A stretch of DNA of 25,439 bases from NCBI GenBank assembly GCA_025966175.1, contig JAOPVN010000297.1:1-25439 (forward strand), read 5' to 3'. Both the position numbers and the translations under genes were made by a program. This document shows, in pieces, positions 6,053-13,504 of this stretch (position 1 is its first letter; every line of letters begins with the position of its first letter). Below the pieces are notes generated by a model that was not told the origin of the DNA, did not search any database, and saw only the letters and a program-made list of their open reading frames with translations. The stretch is from Modestobacter sp. (GTDB lineage: Bacteria > Actinomycetota > Actinomycetes > Mycobacteriales > Geodermatophilaceae).

Positions 6053-7111
6053 ATGCCAGGGACCCGGACGCGGCTGACTGACGACCAACTCGCCGAGCTC
6101 GCCCGGGTGGCCTTCGGTCTGGTCGCGAACGCGCCGGGGCTCCCCGGTGCGGCCGAGCTGGAGGACGCCGAGGGCGTGCTGGTCGCCACCCGGGACGACG
6201 GCGGGCTGACCGTCCGCGAGGTCCCGCGCTGGCGCTCCCCGGACGCTGTCCGCGCCGAACTCGCCGACCGCCACCGGTCCGACGTCCCGGTGTGGGTCGG
6301 GCTGCCACCGGCGGACGTCGCGGGGCTGCCGCACCGCCTGCTCGTGCTACTGCCGGTGGCCGGCACGCGACCCGACGCGGCCGGTGTGTCCCTGGCAGCG
6401 GGCGCGTGGACCGCCGCCGCGGTGGGGAGGGAGCTGGTCGTCGTTCCGGTGCCGGTGACCGCCGCCGTCCCCGAGGTGCCCTGGGCCGAGCTCGCCATCG
6501 CCTACGGCGGTCGGCTCATCGGGCACCGCGTCGACCCCGCGGCGCCGCGGACCGGTGGCGTCACGGTGATGTTCACCGGGCTCTCCGGAGCGGGGAAGTC
6601 CACGATCGCCGGCCGGCTGGTCGAGTTGCTGCAGGAGGCCGGCCGGACGGTCACGCTGCTGGACGGCGACGAGGTGCGCGCCCATTTGTCCGCGGGTCTG
6701 GGCTTCTCGCGAGCCGACCGGGACACCAACGTGCGACGGATCGGCTGGGTCGCCGGGCAGATCGCGAAGCACGGCGGGATCGCGGTGTGCGCACCGATCG
6801 CCCCCTATGCCGACACCCGCGCCGAGGCGCGCCGCCTGGTCGAGGACCAGGCGGGGCCAGGCAGCTTCGTCCTGGTGCACGTGGCCACCACGCTGGCCGA
6901 GTGCGAGGCACGGGACCGCAAGGGCCTGTACGCCAAGGCTCGCCGCGGGGAGATCGCCGAGTTCACCGGGATCAGCGACCCCTACGAGGTGCCGACGGAC
7001 GCCGAGGTCACGCTGGAGACGTCGACCACCAGCGCCGAGGACAACGCCCGGCAGGTGCTGGCCGACGTGCTGGCCCGGACGGCGGCCCTCAGGCGCGGCG
7101 CCGGCGGCTGA
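6053..7111 (+). CDS. cysC: Adenylylsulfate (APS) kinase with a long N-terminal extension
   Basis: 352 residues. From about residue 168 to the end it is a complete APS kinase, which phosphorylates adenylyl sulfate to PAPS. It carries Walker A GLSGAGKS at residues 176-183, then LLDGDEVRAHLSAGLGFSRA, the DTNVRRIGWVA helix, VCAPIAPYADTRAEAR, and the lid region ARDRKGLYAKARRGEIAEFT with GISDPYEVP. Ordinary CysC is about 180-200 residues, so residues 1-167 are extra. They begin LTDDQLAELARVAFGLV and contain LEDAEGVLVA. This loosely recalls the PUA-like N-terminal domain of ATP sulfurylase, without its catalytic domain. No sulfate adenylyltransferase, CysD/CysN or sulfotransferase is in the window. 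The kinase assignment is firm; the extension's role is unknown. The gene is convergent with the polymerase gene. Confidence 0.88.
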   Translation: MPGTRTRLTDDQLAELARVAFGLVANAPGLPGAAELEDAEGVLVATRDDGGLTVREVPRWRSPDAVRAELADRHRSDVPVWVGLPPADVAGLPHRLLVLLPVAGTRPDAAGVSLAAGAWTAAAVGRELVVVPVPVTAAVPEVPWAELAIAYGGRLIGHRVDPAAPRTGGVTVMFTGLSGAGKSTIAGRLVELLQEAGRTVTLLDGDEVRAHLSAGLGFSRADRDTNVRRIGWVAGQIAKHGGIAVCAPIAPYADTRAEARRLVEDQAGPGSFVLVHVATTLAECEARDRKGLYAKARRGEIAEFTGISDPYEVPTDAEVTLETSTTSAEDNARQVLADVLARTAALRRGAGG

Positions 7112-7132
7112 GCCGACCCGGCCGGGCGGGCA

Positions 7133-7150
7133 CCGGCCGACGGTGGCCGG
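7133..7150. terminator. Hairpin between convergent cysC and polymerase genes
   Basis: CCGGCC and GGCCGG form a perfect 6-bp stem around GACGGT, 21 nt after the cysC stop and 6 nt beyond the stop of the opposite gene. A bidirectional terminator is plausible, although there is no T tract. Confidence 0.4.
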
Positions 7151-7156
7151 CCCCGT

Positions 7157-8698
7157 TCAGGTGTGCGCTGCCGCGATCACCGGGGTGTCATCCGTGGTCT
7201 TCCCCGCGGCGAACCAGGCGACGAAGGCCGCGGCCACCAGGATCGCCGCCAGGTTCGCGGTCGCCTGAAGCAACGAGCCGCGCAGCACGATGATCCCGTA
7301 GAACGGCAGGATGCAGCCGAGCAGCGAGGGGGCTCGCTGGCGCTTGAGCAGTCGGGTGGTCGTGTTGTCCGAACGCCGGGCGAACCAGCCGAACACGCCC
7401 ATCCCGATCACCAGCAGCGGCCAGCCGCCGTTGATGAACAACTCGGCCCACAGCGGCGCGGACAGGTTCTTGAACGTGTAGTTGCGGAACTCGGCGAGCA
7501 GCACCCCGGTGTCCACGGGCTTGTCCGCCCAGAGCGCGCGTGGCACCCAGAAGAACGCCACACCGAGCGCCTGCCTGCCGTCCGTGATGCCGTAACGCGT
7601 CGTGTACAGCACCGTGTTGTCGATCTGGCCGAAGGCGTCGTAGTCACCGTTCTGCAGCGCCCCGACGACCCCGCCGGTGTCGTTGATCGTCGCGCTGCTG
7701 GAGTGACGGAACGCGTCGGCGTACGGGAAGACCAGGACCAGTGCGGCCACCGCCGCCACCGCGACCACCCGGAACCGGGTGGCCGTCCGGTACATCCCGA
7801 TGCTGGCCAGGACGGCGAGGAACACCGTGCCGAACAGGTACCGCGCGCTGCTGATCGGGTTGACCGTGGCCAGCAGCGTGACGGTGACGACCGCGTACAG
7901 GACGGTGGAGGCCCGGTCCCGCAGCTGCCCCTGGGCCCGCAGCAGCGTGCTGGCGACGAAGGCGACCAGCAGCGGCATCGTCCCTCCCGCCGCGATCAGC
8001 GCCGCGGTGGTGGCGTTGGGCCAGGCGGCCAGGGCAGCGGCGGCGAGCGCGTCGCGGCTCTGGAAGAGCGCGCCCTTGATGTGGACGAGGAAGTAGGCCG
8101 TCACCAGGAGCGAGCCGAGTGAGAGCAGCTGGACCGCCGCCGGGCTCCCCGCCGGCCGGTCGGACGCACGGCGGCTGCTGCTGCGACCGGCCAGGGTGGC
8201 GGCGACCAGGAAGGCAGCGCACCCCACCCCGACCACGAGCAGGGCCGTCCCCGCCAGCTGCCGTGACAGGTAGGGCGTCGTGCCCGGGTCCACCCCGGTG
8301 CGCAGCTGGACCAGCGGGGCCAGGCCCATGAAGACGTAGGTGAACAACCAGAAGATCATCTCGACCAGGCGCGGACGCCCGGAACCCACCAGCCAGGCGT
8401 ACCGCAGTCCGACCAGGACGACGATCGCCAGCGCGCCCGGCCAGGCGGAACTGTGCGGCCCCGGGGTGACCCGCACGATCCAGGTGGGGACGACGATGCT
8501 GAACGCGAGGGCGGCGAGCCCGAAGAGCAGGACGGACAACCGGACGGTGTCCGCTCCGCTGCCGGGCTCGGCACCCTCGATCGGGCCGTCGGGCGCCAAG
8601 GCCGGCTGGACGCCGTCCGGCCCACCGGTGGTCTCGTCGGAGAACCCGACCGACTCCCGATGGGGCGCGCCGAAGGGGCGCAGCGTCGGTTCCAGCAC
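7157..8698 (-). CDS. Wzy-like O-antigen/exopolysaccharide polymerase (multi-pass membrane protein)
   Basis: About 513 residues from GTG 8698. The frame is open to GTG 8800 and also has ATG 8755, but the first ~50 residues are low-complexity, and a promoter-like element (CTGACC, 18 nt, CATAGT) sits just before 8698. About 11-12 hydrophobic helices span the protein, starting at LSVLLFGLAALAFSIVVPTW. A large loop in the second half contains NDTGGVVGALQNGDYDAFGQ, IDNTVLYTTRYGITDGRQAL and ALWADKPVDTGVLLAE, a layout typical of Wzy/oligosaccharide repeat unit polymerases. RYLFGTVFLAVL precedes it. These enzymes join lipid-linked repeat units on the outer face of the membrane. Wzb-, Wzx- and Wzc-like genes are adjacent, which supports the call. 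Sequence identity within Wzy families is low, so the assignment rests on topology and context. Confidence 0.75.
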   Translation of the reverse strand: MLEPTLRPFGAPHRESVGFSDETTGGPDGVQPALAPDGPIEGAEPGSGADTVRLSVLLFGLAALAFSIVVPTWIVRVTPGPHSSAWPGALAIVVLVGLRYAWLVGSGRPRLVEMIFWLFTYVFMGLAPLVQLRTGVDPGTTPYLSRQLAGTALLVVGVGCAAFLVAATLAGRSSSRRASDRPAGSPAAVQLLSLGSLLVTAYFLVHIKGALFQSRDALAAAALAAWPNATTAALIAAGGTMPLLVAFVASTLLRAQGQLRDRASTVLYAVVTVTLLATVNPISSARYLFGTVFLAVLASIGMYRTATRFRVVAVAAVAALVLVFPYADAFRHSSSATINDTGGVVGALQNGDYDAFGQIDNTVLYTTRYGITDGRQALGVAFFWVPRALWADKPVDTGVLLAEFRNYTFKNLSAPLWAELFINGGWPLLVIGMGVFGWFARRSDNTTTRLLKRQRAPSLLGCILPFYGIIVLRGSLLQATANLAAILVAAAFVAWFAAGKTTDDTPVIAAAHT

Positions 8699-8704
8699 GG
8701 GTCG

Positions 8705-8734
8705 ACTATGCGGCCGTGATCCCGTTCGGGTCAG
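8705..8734 (-). promoter_or_regulatory. Candidate promoter for the polymerase gene
   Basis: On the minus strand CTGACC (8729-8734) and CATAGT (8705-8710) are separated by 18 nt. CATAGT ends 6 nt before the GTG at 8698, which would give a leaderless or nearly leaderless mRNA. The match to the -35/-10 consensus is moderate. Confidence 0.3.
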
Positions 8735-8807
8735 CCAGACGCGCACAGTTCTCATCAGAACAGGTGACCGCCCCGCATCCGCCGCGCGCCACCCACCCAC
8801 CGGCCCC

Positions 8808-8813
8808 TAACGT
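8808..8813 (+). promoter_or_regulatory. Candidate -10 element for a leaderless phosphatase transcript
   Basis: TAACGT fits the actinobacterial -10 pattern TANNNT and ends 8 nt before the ATG at 8822, with no Shine-Dalgarno in between. A transcript starting at or next to the ATG is expected. No good -35 hexamer is visible. Confidence 0.4.
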
Positions 8814-8821
8814 GCTGACAC

Positions 8822-9451
8822 ATGCGCCTGTTGTTCGTCTGCACCGGCAACCTGTGTCGTTCCCCGCTCGCCGAGCGCTGGTCGGTCGCCCATGTGGTGC
8901 CCCAGCTGGCCGCGCCGGCGGAGCTGCATGTCGAGAGTGCCGGCACGGCCGCTCGCGCAGGTGAGCCGATGGACGACGGCGCCGCCGCGGTGCTCTCCGA
9001 ACTGGGCGGCTCGTCGGCCGGCTTCCGCTCCCGGCTGTTCACCGGAGACCTGGGCAGCGGTGCCGACCTGGTGCTGACGATGACCCGGGAGCAGCGCCGT
9101 CAGGTGCTGAGCCGGCACCCGGTGGGGCTGCGCTCGACCTTCGCGCTCCGCGAGGCCGCCGCGCTCGCGACCCGGCTCAGCGACGAGCAGTGGGCGGTCA
9201 TCGTGTCCGACCCCTCCCGGTGGCTCGGTGCGCTCGCCGCCGCCCTGCACCAGGGTCGGGCCACCCGGGCCGCCCAGGGCGACGCCGGGGCCGAGGACGT
9301 CCTGGACCCCATCGGTTCTCCGATGACCGTGCACCGTCAGGTCGGGAACGAGATCGCCGGCCTGCTCGAGCAGCTCTTCGGGCCGGCGCTGAGCGCGCTC
9401 GGCAGCGTGGTCCGGGTCGCCCAGCAGCCCACGGCCCGAGTCACTGCCTGA
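8822..9451 (+). CDS. Low-molecular-weight protein tyrosine phosphatase (Wzb-like)
   Basis: 209 residues from ATG 8822. The N-terminus MRLLFVCTGNLCRSPLAE holds the C-x5-R phosphatase loop (Cys7 nucleophile, Arg13). ESAGTAARAGEPMDDGA and the Asp of DVLDPIGSP, the likely general acid, complete the LMW-PTP fold. It is longer than the usual 150-160 residues because of an insert around residues 110-150 (EAAALATRLSDEQWAVIVSD) and a short C-terminal extension. Such enzymes dephosphorylate BY-kinases that control capsule or exopolysaccharide chain length. The kinase gene is at 10974, beyond the flippase gene. A -10-like TAACGT 8 nt upstream suggests leaderless expression. The flippase gene converges from the right. 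Confidence 0.9.
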   Translation: MRLLFVCTGNLCRSPLAERWSVAHVVPQLAAPAELHVESAGTAARAGEPMDDGAAAVLSELGGSSAGFRSRLFTGDLGSGADLVLTMTREQRRQVLSRHPVGLRSTFALREAAALATRLSDEQWAVIVSDPSRWLGALAAALHQGRATRAAQGDAGAEDVLDPIGSPMTVHRQVGNEIAGLLEQLFGPALSALGSVVRVAQQPTARVTA

Positions 9452-9461
9452 CCGGGGGTCC

Positions 9462-9490
9462 GGGCGGGCTCAGCCCAGCTCCGCCCGCCC
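9462..9490. terminator. GC-rich hairpin at the convergent phosphatase/flippase junction
   Basis: GGGCGGG (9462-9468) and CCCGCCC (9484-9490) form a 7-bp stem with a 15-nt loop. It lies just after the phosphatase stop and overlaps the last codons of the flippase gene. No T tract; a bidirectional attenuating hairpin is possible. Confidence 0.3.
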
Positions 9491-10747
9491 CCCGGGGGCC
9501 GGGATCCGCTCGGTCCCGGACGACCGCGCGGCCACCCGGCGGTAGGCCACCCACGCGACCGAGGCCCCGATGAGGGCGGCGGCGGCCTGGGCGATCGCGA
9601 ACACGACGGTCGAGCTCCCCAGGGCGGCGGCGAGCACGGCTGCGGCCACGAGCAAGCCGGCCATCCCCAGGCCGAGCCGCAGCAGCAGCCTCCCGGCTTG
9701 CCGGGCCTGCAGCCCCAGCAGCGCAGCGGCGCCGATGACCAGGCAGAGGTACTCCGCGCCGGTCCACGGCAGCAGGGGGCGCGCGGTCTCCCAGGTGTCA
9801 CCGAGCAGCAGCCGGCCGATGTCGGTGGGCAGCACGAGGAGGACGGCGGTCCAGGCCGCCGCGAGCAGCGCCGTGGCCGCGGCCACCCCGGCGGCGAAGC
9901 GCTGCTGGCCCTCCGGCGGGCGCCGGTGCAGCACCGGCAGCAGCCCGATCGTCAGGAAGCCGAGCACCGTGTTCACCGGCGCCATCACCGACGAGGCACC
10001 GCGGAGCGCGCCGGAGGCGGTGAAGCTGACCGCGACCGTGGCCAGTCCCAGCACGACGTAGGACCCCAGCTGCAACGACATGTTGCCCACTGCGATCCCC
10101 ACCCCGGTGCGTTCCCACTGCCGCAGGGCGCGAGCACCGTCCCGGAACGACGGGACGAGCCGGAGGGCGGAGGCCGCCATCAGCAACCCGCCCACCGCGC
10201 CGAACAGCCAGACCGACACGGCGGCCAGCGGCCCCGGGTCGACGACATAGGCCCCCACGACGACGACGACCCAGAACAGGTCGGCGGCCGCGGCGACCCC
10301 GGGGCGGCCGCCGCTGATGGCGGCGAACCGGCACAGGTCCTGGGCGCAGACCAGCGGCGCGGCGACCGCGATGATCACGACCATCCCCACGCCGTCGCCC
10401 CCGGTGAGCAGGAGGGTGGGCAGCAGCACCAGCACGCCGATGACCGGTGCCGCGATCGCCAACGCACCCAGCAGACCCCGGGCCGTGGTCAGCGCTCCGG
10501 CCGCCGAGCCGGCCAGGCTGATCCGCGTCCCCCAGAGCGCACGCACCAGCGTCAGCAGCGCGATCAGCAACGCGTAGGCCAGCGAGAAGTGCCCGAAGCC
10601 GTCGGTGGTCGTGGACCGCGCCACGACGGCCAGGGTCAGGAAGTTCGACAGCCCGGAGAGCACCTGGTCCAGCAGCGCGACCACAGACCTCCCGCGCCCA
10701 CTCGCGCTCTCGACGGCCACCACGGGATCTGCGCCGGACTGCGTCAC
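9470..10747 (-). CDS. Wzx-like polysaccharide flippase (MOP superfamily)
   Basis: 425 residues from GTG 10747, with GGAGG 4 nt upstream. It has about 12-14 hydrophobic helices from VVALLDQVLSGLSNFLTLAV onward. The N-terminal segment (LDQVLSGLSNFLTLAVVARS) matches the first helix of Wzx/MATE-like polysaccharide transporters, as do the FGHFSLAYALLIALLTLVRA stretch and the central GVGIAVGNMSLQLGSYVVLG repeat half. Members flip undecaprenyl-linked repeat units across the membrane for polymerisation by Wzy. It is divergent from the Wzc-like kinase gene and convergent with the phosphatase. The soluble N-terminal 20 residues and the C-terminal tail (ARSSGTERIPAPGG) face the cytoplasm. Function is assigned from topology and context, as sequence identity in this superfamily is low. 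Confidence 0.8.
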   Translation of the reverse strand: MTQSGADPVVAVESASGRGRSVVALLDQVLSGLSNFLTLAVVARSTTTDGFGHFSLAYALLIALLTLVRALWGTRISLAGSAAGALTTARGLLGALAIAAPVIGVLVLLPTLLLTGGDGVGMVVIIAVAAPLVCAQDLCRFAAISGGRPGVAAAADLFWVVVVVGAYVVDPGPLAAVSVWLFGAVGGLLMAASALRLVPSFRDGARALRQWERTGVGIAVGNMSLQLGSYVVLGLATVAVSFTASGALRGASSVMAPVNTVLGFLTIGLLPVLHRRPPEGQQRFAAGVAAATALLAAAWTAVLLVLPTDIGRLLLGDTWETARPLLPWTGAEYLCLVIGAAALLGLQARQAGRLLLRLGLGMAGLLVAAAVLAAALGSSTVVFAIAQAAAALIGASVAWVAYRRVAARSSGTERIPAPGGRAELG

Positions 10748-10862
10748 CGCACCTCCACACCGCGCCCGGGCTGGTCGGCCCCCGAGGCCCGTCCTCGTCC
10801 GCGCAGGAGCAGAGCAGACCAGATGGTGCGGTTCAGGCGGCGCAGGACGCCGTCGACCTCAC

Positions 10863-10880
10863 TCCTCCGGGCCAGGAGGA
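10863..10880. repeat. Inverted repeat in the flippase/kinase divergent region
   Basis: TCCTCC and GGAGGA flank a 6-nt spacer (GGGCCA). It sits centrally in the 226-nt gap (10748-10973) between divergent genes, so it may be an operator or an mRNA hairpin. Nothing else in the gap is recognisable apart from the two ribosome sites. Confidence 0.3.
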
Positions 10881-10973
10881 CTACCCCGACGATCCACGCG
10901 GCCCGTCGGCGAGGCACAGTCCTTCCTGCTGAGCGGCGGGAAAGATGCCGCAGACCGACACTCCGGGGAGAAC

Positions 10974-12467
10974 ATGGCGCTGACCGACTACGCACGGAGT
11001 CTCGCGGCCCGATGGCGGTTCCTCGTCGTCGGCATCGTGATCGGGGCCTGCGCCGGCGGTCTGGTGGCCATGACCGCCACGCGCACGTACGTCTCCTCCA
11101 CGCAGTTCTTCGTGGCGGCGTCGACCTCGGCCACGTCCGACGCGTACACCGGGAACCTGTTCTCCCAGATGCGTGCCTCCTCCTACGTGCAGGTCCTCAC
11201 CGGTGTCGAGCTGGCCCAGCGGGTGGCCGACGAGCTGAACGTCGACCTCAGCGCCATCGAGGTGAGCCAGAAGATCAGCGCGAGCGTGGTGCCGGACACC
11301 GTCATCCTCGACGTCTCCGTCACCGACACCTCGCCCCGTCGGGCCCAGCAGATCGCGCAGGAGCTGGGCCGGGCCTTCCCGGACGTCGTCGACGAGCTCG
11401 AGACGCCGTCGGGTGAGTCGACGTCCCCGGTGAAGGTCACCGTCCTCACCCCGGCGTCGCTCCCCGCCGGTCCGAGCTCGCCCAACGTGCCCTTCGACGT
11501 CACCGCCGGCCTGCTGCTGGGGTTCGTCCTCGGCGCCCTGGGCGCGCTGCTGCGTGAGCGAGCGGACACCCGGCTGCGTGACACCGACCAGGCCGGCGTC
11601 CTGGCCCAGGCCCCGGTTCTGGGTGTCGTGGTCGAGGACCAGTCACTCGTCGACCACCGCCCCCTCGACGCGCAGAGCCCCCCGGCGGTGGCGGAGAGCT
11701 TCCGGCAGATCCGGACGAACCTGGACTACGTCGGCGTGGACGTCCGCCCGCAGGTGCTGCTGATCACCAGCTCCGTCTCCGGGGAGGGCAAGAGCACCGT
11801 CGCGACCAGTCTCGCCGTGGTCCTGGCCGAGTCCGGCAAGAAGGTGCTGTTGATCGAGGCCGACCTGCGCCGTCCCCGGGTGACCCAGTACCTCAACCTC
11901 GTCAGCGGCGCGGGCCTGACCAGCGTCCTCACCGGCGCTGCGCCGTTGGACGCGGTGACCCAGGACTACGGCTCGGCCGGGCTCACCGTGCTCGCCGCCG
12001 GGCCCACCCCGCCGAACCCCAGCGAGATGCTCGCGTCCACGGCCATGTCCGACCTGCTCAAGGAGCTCAGGAGCGAGTACGACGTCGTCGTCGTCGACGG
12101 CCCGCCGCTGCTGCCGGTGGCCGATGCCGGTGCGCTGGCTCCGTTGACCGACGGGGTCGTGCTGGTCACCGGCTGGGCCATCGCCCGCCGGGAGGAGGTC
12201 GAGCAGAGCCGACGCGCGCTGCAGCGCGTGGGCATCCGGCCGCTCGGCGTCGTCGTCACCAAGGTGCCGCCGCGGGCGGCCGCCGTCCAGGGCTACGGAT
12301 ACGGATACGGATACGGCCAGAGCGAGGCGGCCGATTCCCCTGCGGACTCCGGATCCCGGACGGTGCTGGGGCGAGCTGCCCGGAAGCTGTCCTGGTGGCG
12401 GCACCGGCGCCCCGCCGGACGGGTCCCCAACAGCCCGGCAGGCACGCCGCGCTCCTCCTCCCGCTGA
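10974..12467 (+). CDS. Wzc-like BY-kinase with chain-length (Wzz) domain
   Basis: 497 residues from ATG 10974 (GGGGAG 3 nt upstream). An upstream open frame exists, but this start gives the right N-terminus. Residues 1-195 are a Wzz-type polysaccharide co-polymerase: MALTDYARSLAARWRF, a first membrane helix (VVGIVIGACAGGLVAMTA), a periplasmic-type coil region and a second helix (VTAGLLLGFVLGALGALL). Residues 240-430 are the cytoplasmic tyrosine kinase with Walker A SGEGKS (269-274), Walker A' LLIEADLRRPR and Walker B VVVVDGPP (Asp375). The tail has tyrosines 441, 443, 445 and 447 in a Gly-Tyr repeat, the usual autophosphorylation cluster. It should regulate polymer length, opposed by the phosphatase at 8822. 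The next gene starts 2 nt after the stop. Confidence 0.92.
   Translation: MALTDYARSLAARWRFLVVGIVIGACAGGLVAMTATRTYVSSTQFFVAASTSATSDAYTGNLFSQMRASSYVQVLTGVELAQRVADELNVDLSAIEVSQKISASVVPDTVILDVSVTDTSPRRAQQIAQELGRAFPDVVDELETPSGESTSPVKVTVLTPASLPAGPSSPNVPFDVTAGLLLGFVLGALGALLRERADTRLRDTDQAGVLAQAPVLGVVVEDQSLVDHRPLDAQSPPAVAESFRQIRTNLDYVGVDVRPQVLLITSSVSGEGKSTVATSLAVVLAESGKKVLLIEADLRRPRVTQYLNLVSGAGLTSVLTGAAPLDAVTQDYGSAGLTVLAAGPTPPNPSEMLASTAMSDLLKELRSEYDVVVVDGPPLLPVADAGALAPLTDGVVLVTGWAIARREEVEQSRRALQRVGIRPLGVVVTKVPPRAAAVQGYGYGYGYGQSEAADSPADSGSRTVLGRAARKLSWWRHRRPAGRVPNSPAGTPRSSSR
12294..12317 (+). repeat. TACGGA hexanucleotide repeat encoding the kinase Tyr cluster
   Basis: Four tandem hexamers: TACGGA three times and then TACGGC. 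They encode alternating Tyr and Gly at residues 441-448 of the BY-kinase. GGA is a rare glycine codon in this GC3-rich gene, so the array looks like recent slippage expansion. Gain or loss of units keeps the frame and changes the number of tyrosines. Confidence 0.8.
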
Positions 12468-12469
12468 GC

Positions 12470-13504
12470 ATGGGCACTCCCCTCCCGGACGGCGTCGACA
12501 CCGGCGTTCCCCCCGACCACGCCGGGCAACCGGCGACTCGCGTGACGGCGGTCTTCACCGTCGCGCCGGCCAAGCAGAGCCCCAACCTGCGCACGACCGA
12601 CGATCGGACCGCGCTCGCCCAGTACATGCGCGCCCTCGTGGTCATGTTCGCCTCTGCCCGCCGGTTCGACCCGGACCTGCCGCTGGAGCTGATCACCGAT
12701 CAGCTGCCCGGCTCCCCGTACGCCGAGGACTTCGCTGCGCTCGGGGTCGCGGTCTCCCTGGTCCCCTTCACCCACCGGCCACCGCTGTCGTTCTCGGCCA
12801 CCTTCAACGCGTCCCTCTACATGCTGGACGCCCTGGCCGCGCAACGCCCCGACGAGCGGGTCCTGTACGGCGATCCCGATGCCGTCTTCGTGCGGAGCCC
12901 CCGCGCACTGGCCCAGTCGGTGCCGCTGGACACGATCGGCGCCTACCCGATCAGCGCGACCACCGAGACCGATCACAACGGGATGACCGTCGCGCAGGCG
13001 GCGGGTCTCTACGGTGAGCTGGACGGCACTGCCCGGGCCACCCCGTTCACCTACTACGGCGGGGAGTGCTACCTGGTGGGCCCCGGTCAGCTGGAGCCTC
13101 TGCGGGAGTCGGCGGAGCGGGCCTACACCGCGGCTCGGCAGTGGGCGGCCGAGGGCCGACCGACCTACCCGCGCACCGAGGAACACCTGTTCAACTACGC
13201 CCTGCGGAACATCCCGGTCACCCCGATCGATCAGCACGTCGCCCGGATCTGGACCTCGGCCCGGGGCCGCGCCGTCCCGGCGCACGTCGACCGGCTCACG
13301 GTGTGGCACGTCCCGGCCGAGAAGGGCGCCGGGCTCGACCGGCTGTACGCGGCCTGCATCGACCCGACCGGCTGGTTCTGGAACGCCGACGACCACGTCT
13401 TCCGCGCCGCGTGTGCCCGGGAACTGGGCATCCGCCGACGCAGGCCCCGGCGGCTCGCGCGCGACCTGATCGGCATGCTGGCGCGCCGGCTGCCCCGGCG
13501 GTGA
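12470..13504 (+). CDS. Putative nucleotide-sugar glycosyltransferase (GT-A-like, DxD motif)
   Basis: 344 residues from ATG 12470, 2 nt after the kinase stop, and so in one operon with it. The frame extends upstream, but that part overlaps the kinase. The fold order suggests a GT-A transferase: a strand RVTAVFTVAPAK, a helix (LAQYMRALVVMFASARRF), LPLELITDQLPGSPYAEDFA, a segment FSATFNASLYMLDALAA, then RVLYGDPDAVFVRSP with D135-P-D137 as the likely metal-binding DxD. Later TYYGGECYLVG and EEHLFNYALRNIPVTPIDQH resemble acceptor-site segments of GT8-like enzymes. The C-terminus is strongly basic (RRRRPRRLARDLIG) and could touch the membrane. I do not recognise a named family. Transfer of a sugar during repeat-unit synthesis is an inference from context. 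Confidence 0.6.
   Translation: MGTPLPDGVDTGVPPDHAGQPATRVTAVFTVAPAKQSPNLRTTDDRTALAQYMRALVVMFASARRFDPDLPLELITDQLPGSPYAEDFAALGVAVSLVPFTHRPPLSFSATFNASLYMLDALAAQRPDERVLYGDPDAVFVRSPRALAQSVPLDTIGAYPISATTETDHNGMTVAQAAGLYGELDGTARATPFTYYGGECYLVGPGQLEPLRESAERAYTAARQWAAEGRPTYPRTEEHLFNYALRNIPVTPIDQHVARIWTSARGRAVPAHVDRLTVWHVPAEKGAGLDRLYAACIDPTGWFWNADDHVFRAACARELGIRRRRPRRLARDLIGMLARRLPRR

Noticed and set aside
4469..6334. A 621-codon leftward ORF antisense to the glycosyltransferase and to the start of cysC.
   Set aside because: Its translation is Arg/Gly/Pro-rich with no motif and it mirrors true genes; long open shadow frames are expected at this GC content.
10744..10995. An 83-codon leftward ORF covering the flippase/kinase promoter region.
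   Set aside because: It overlaps the start of both real genes, is Arg-rich with no family features, and is best explained as a shadow of GC-rich sequence.
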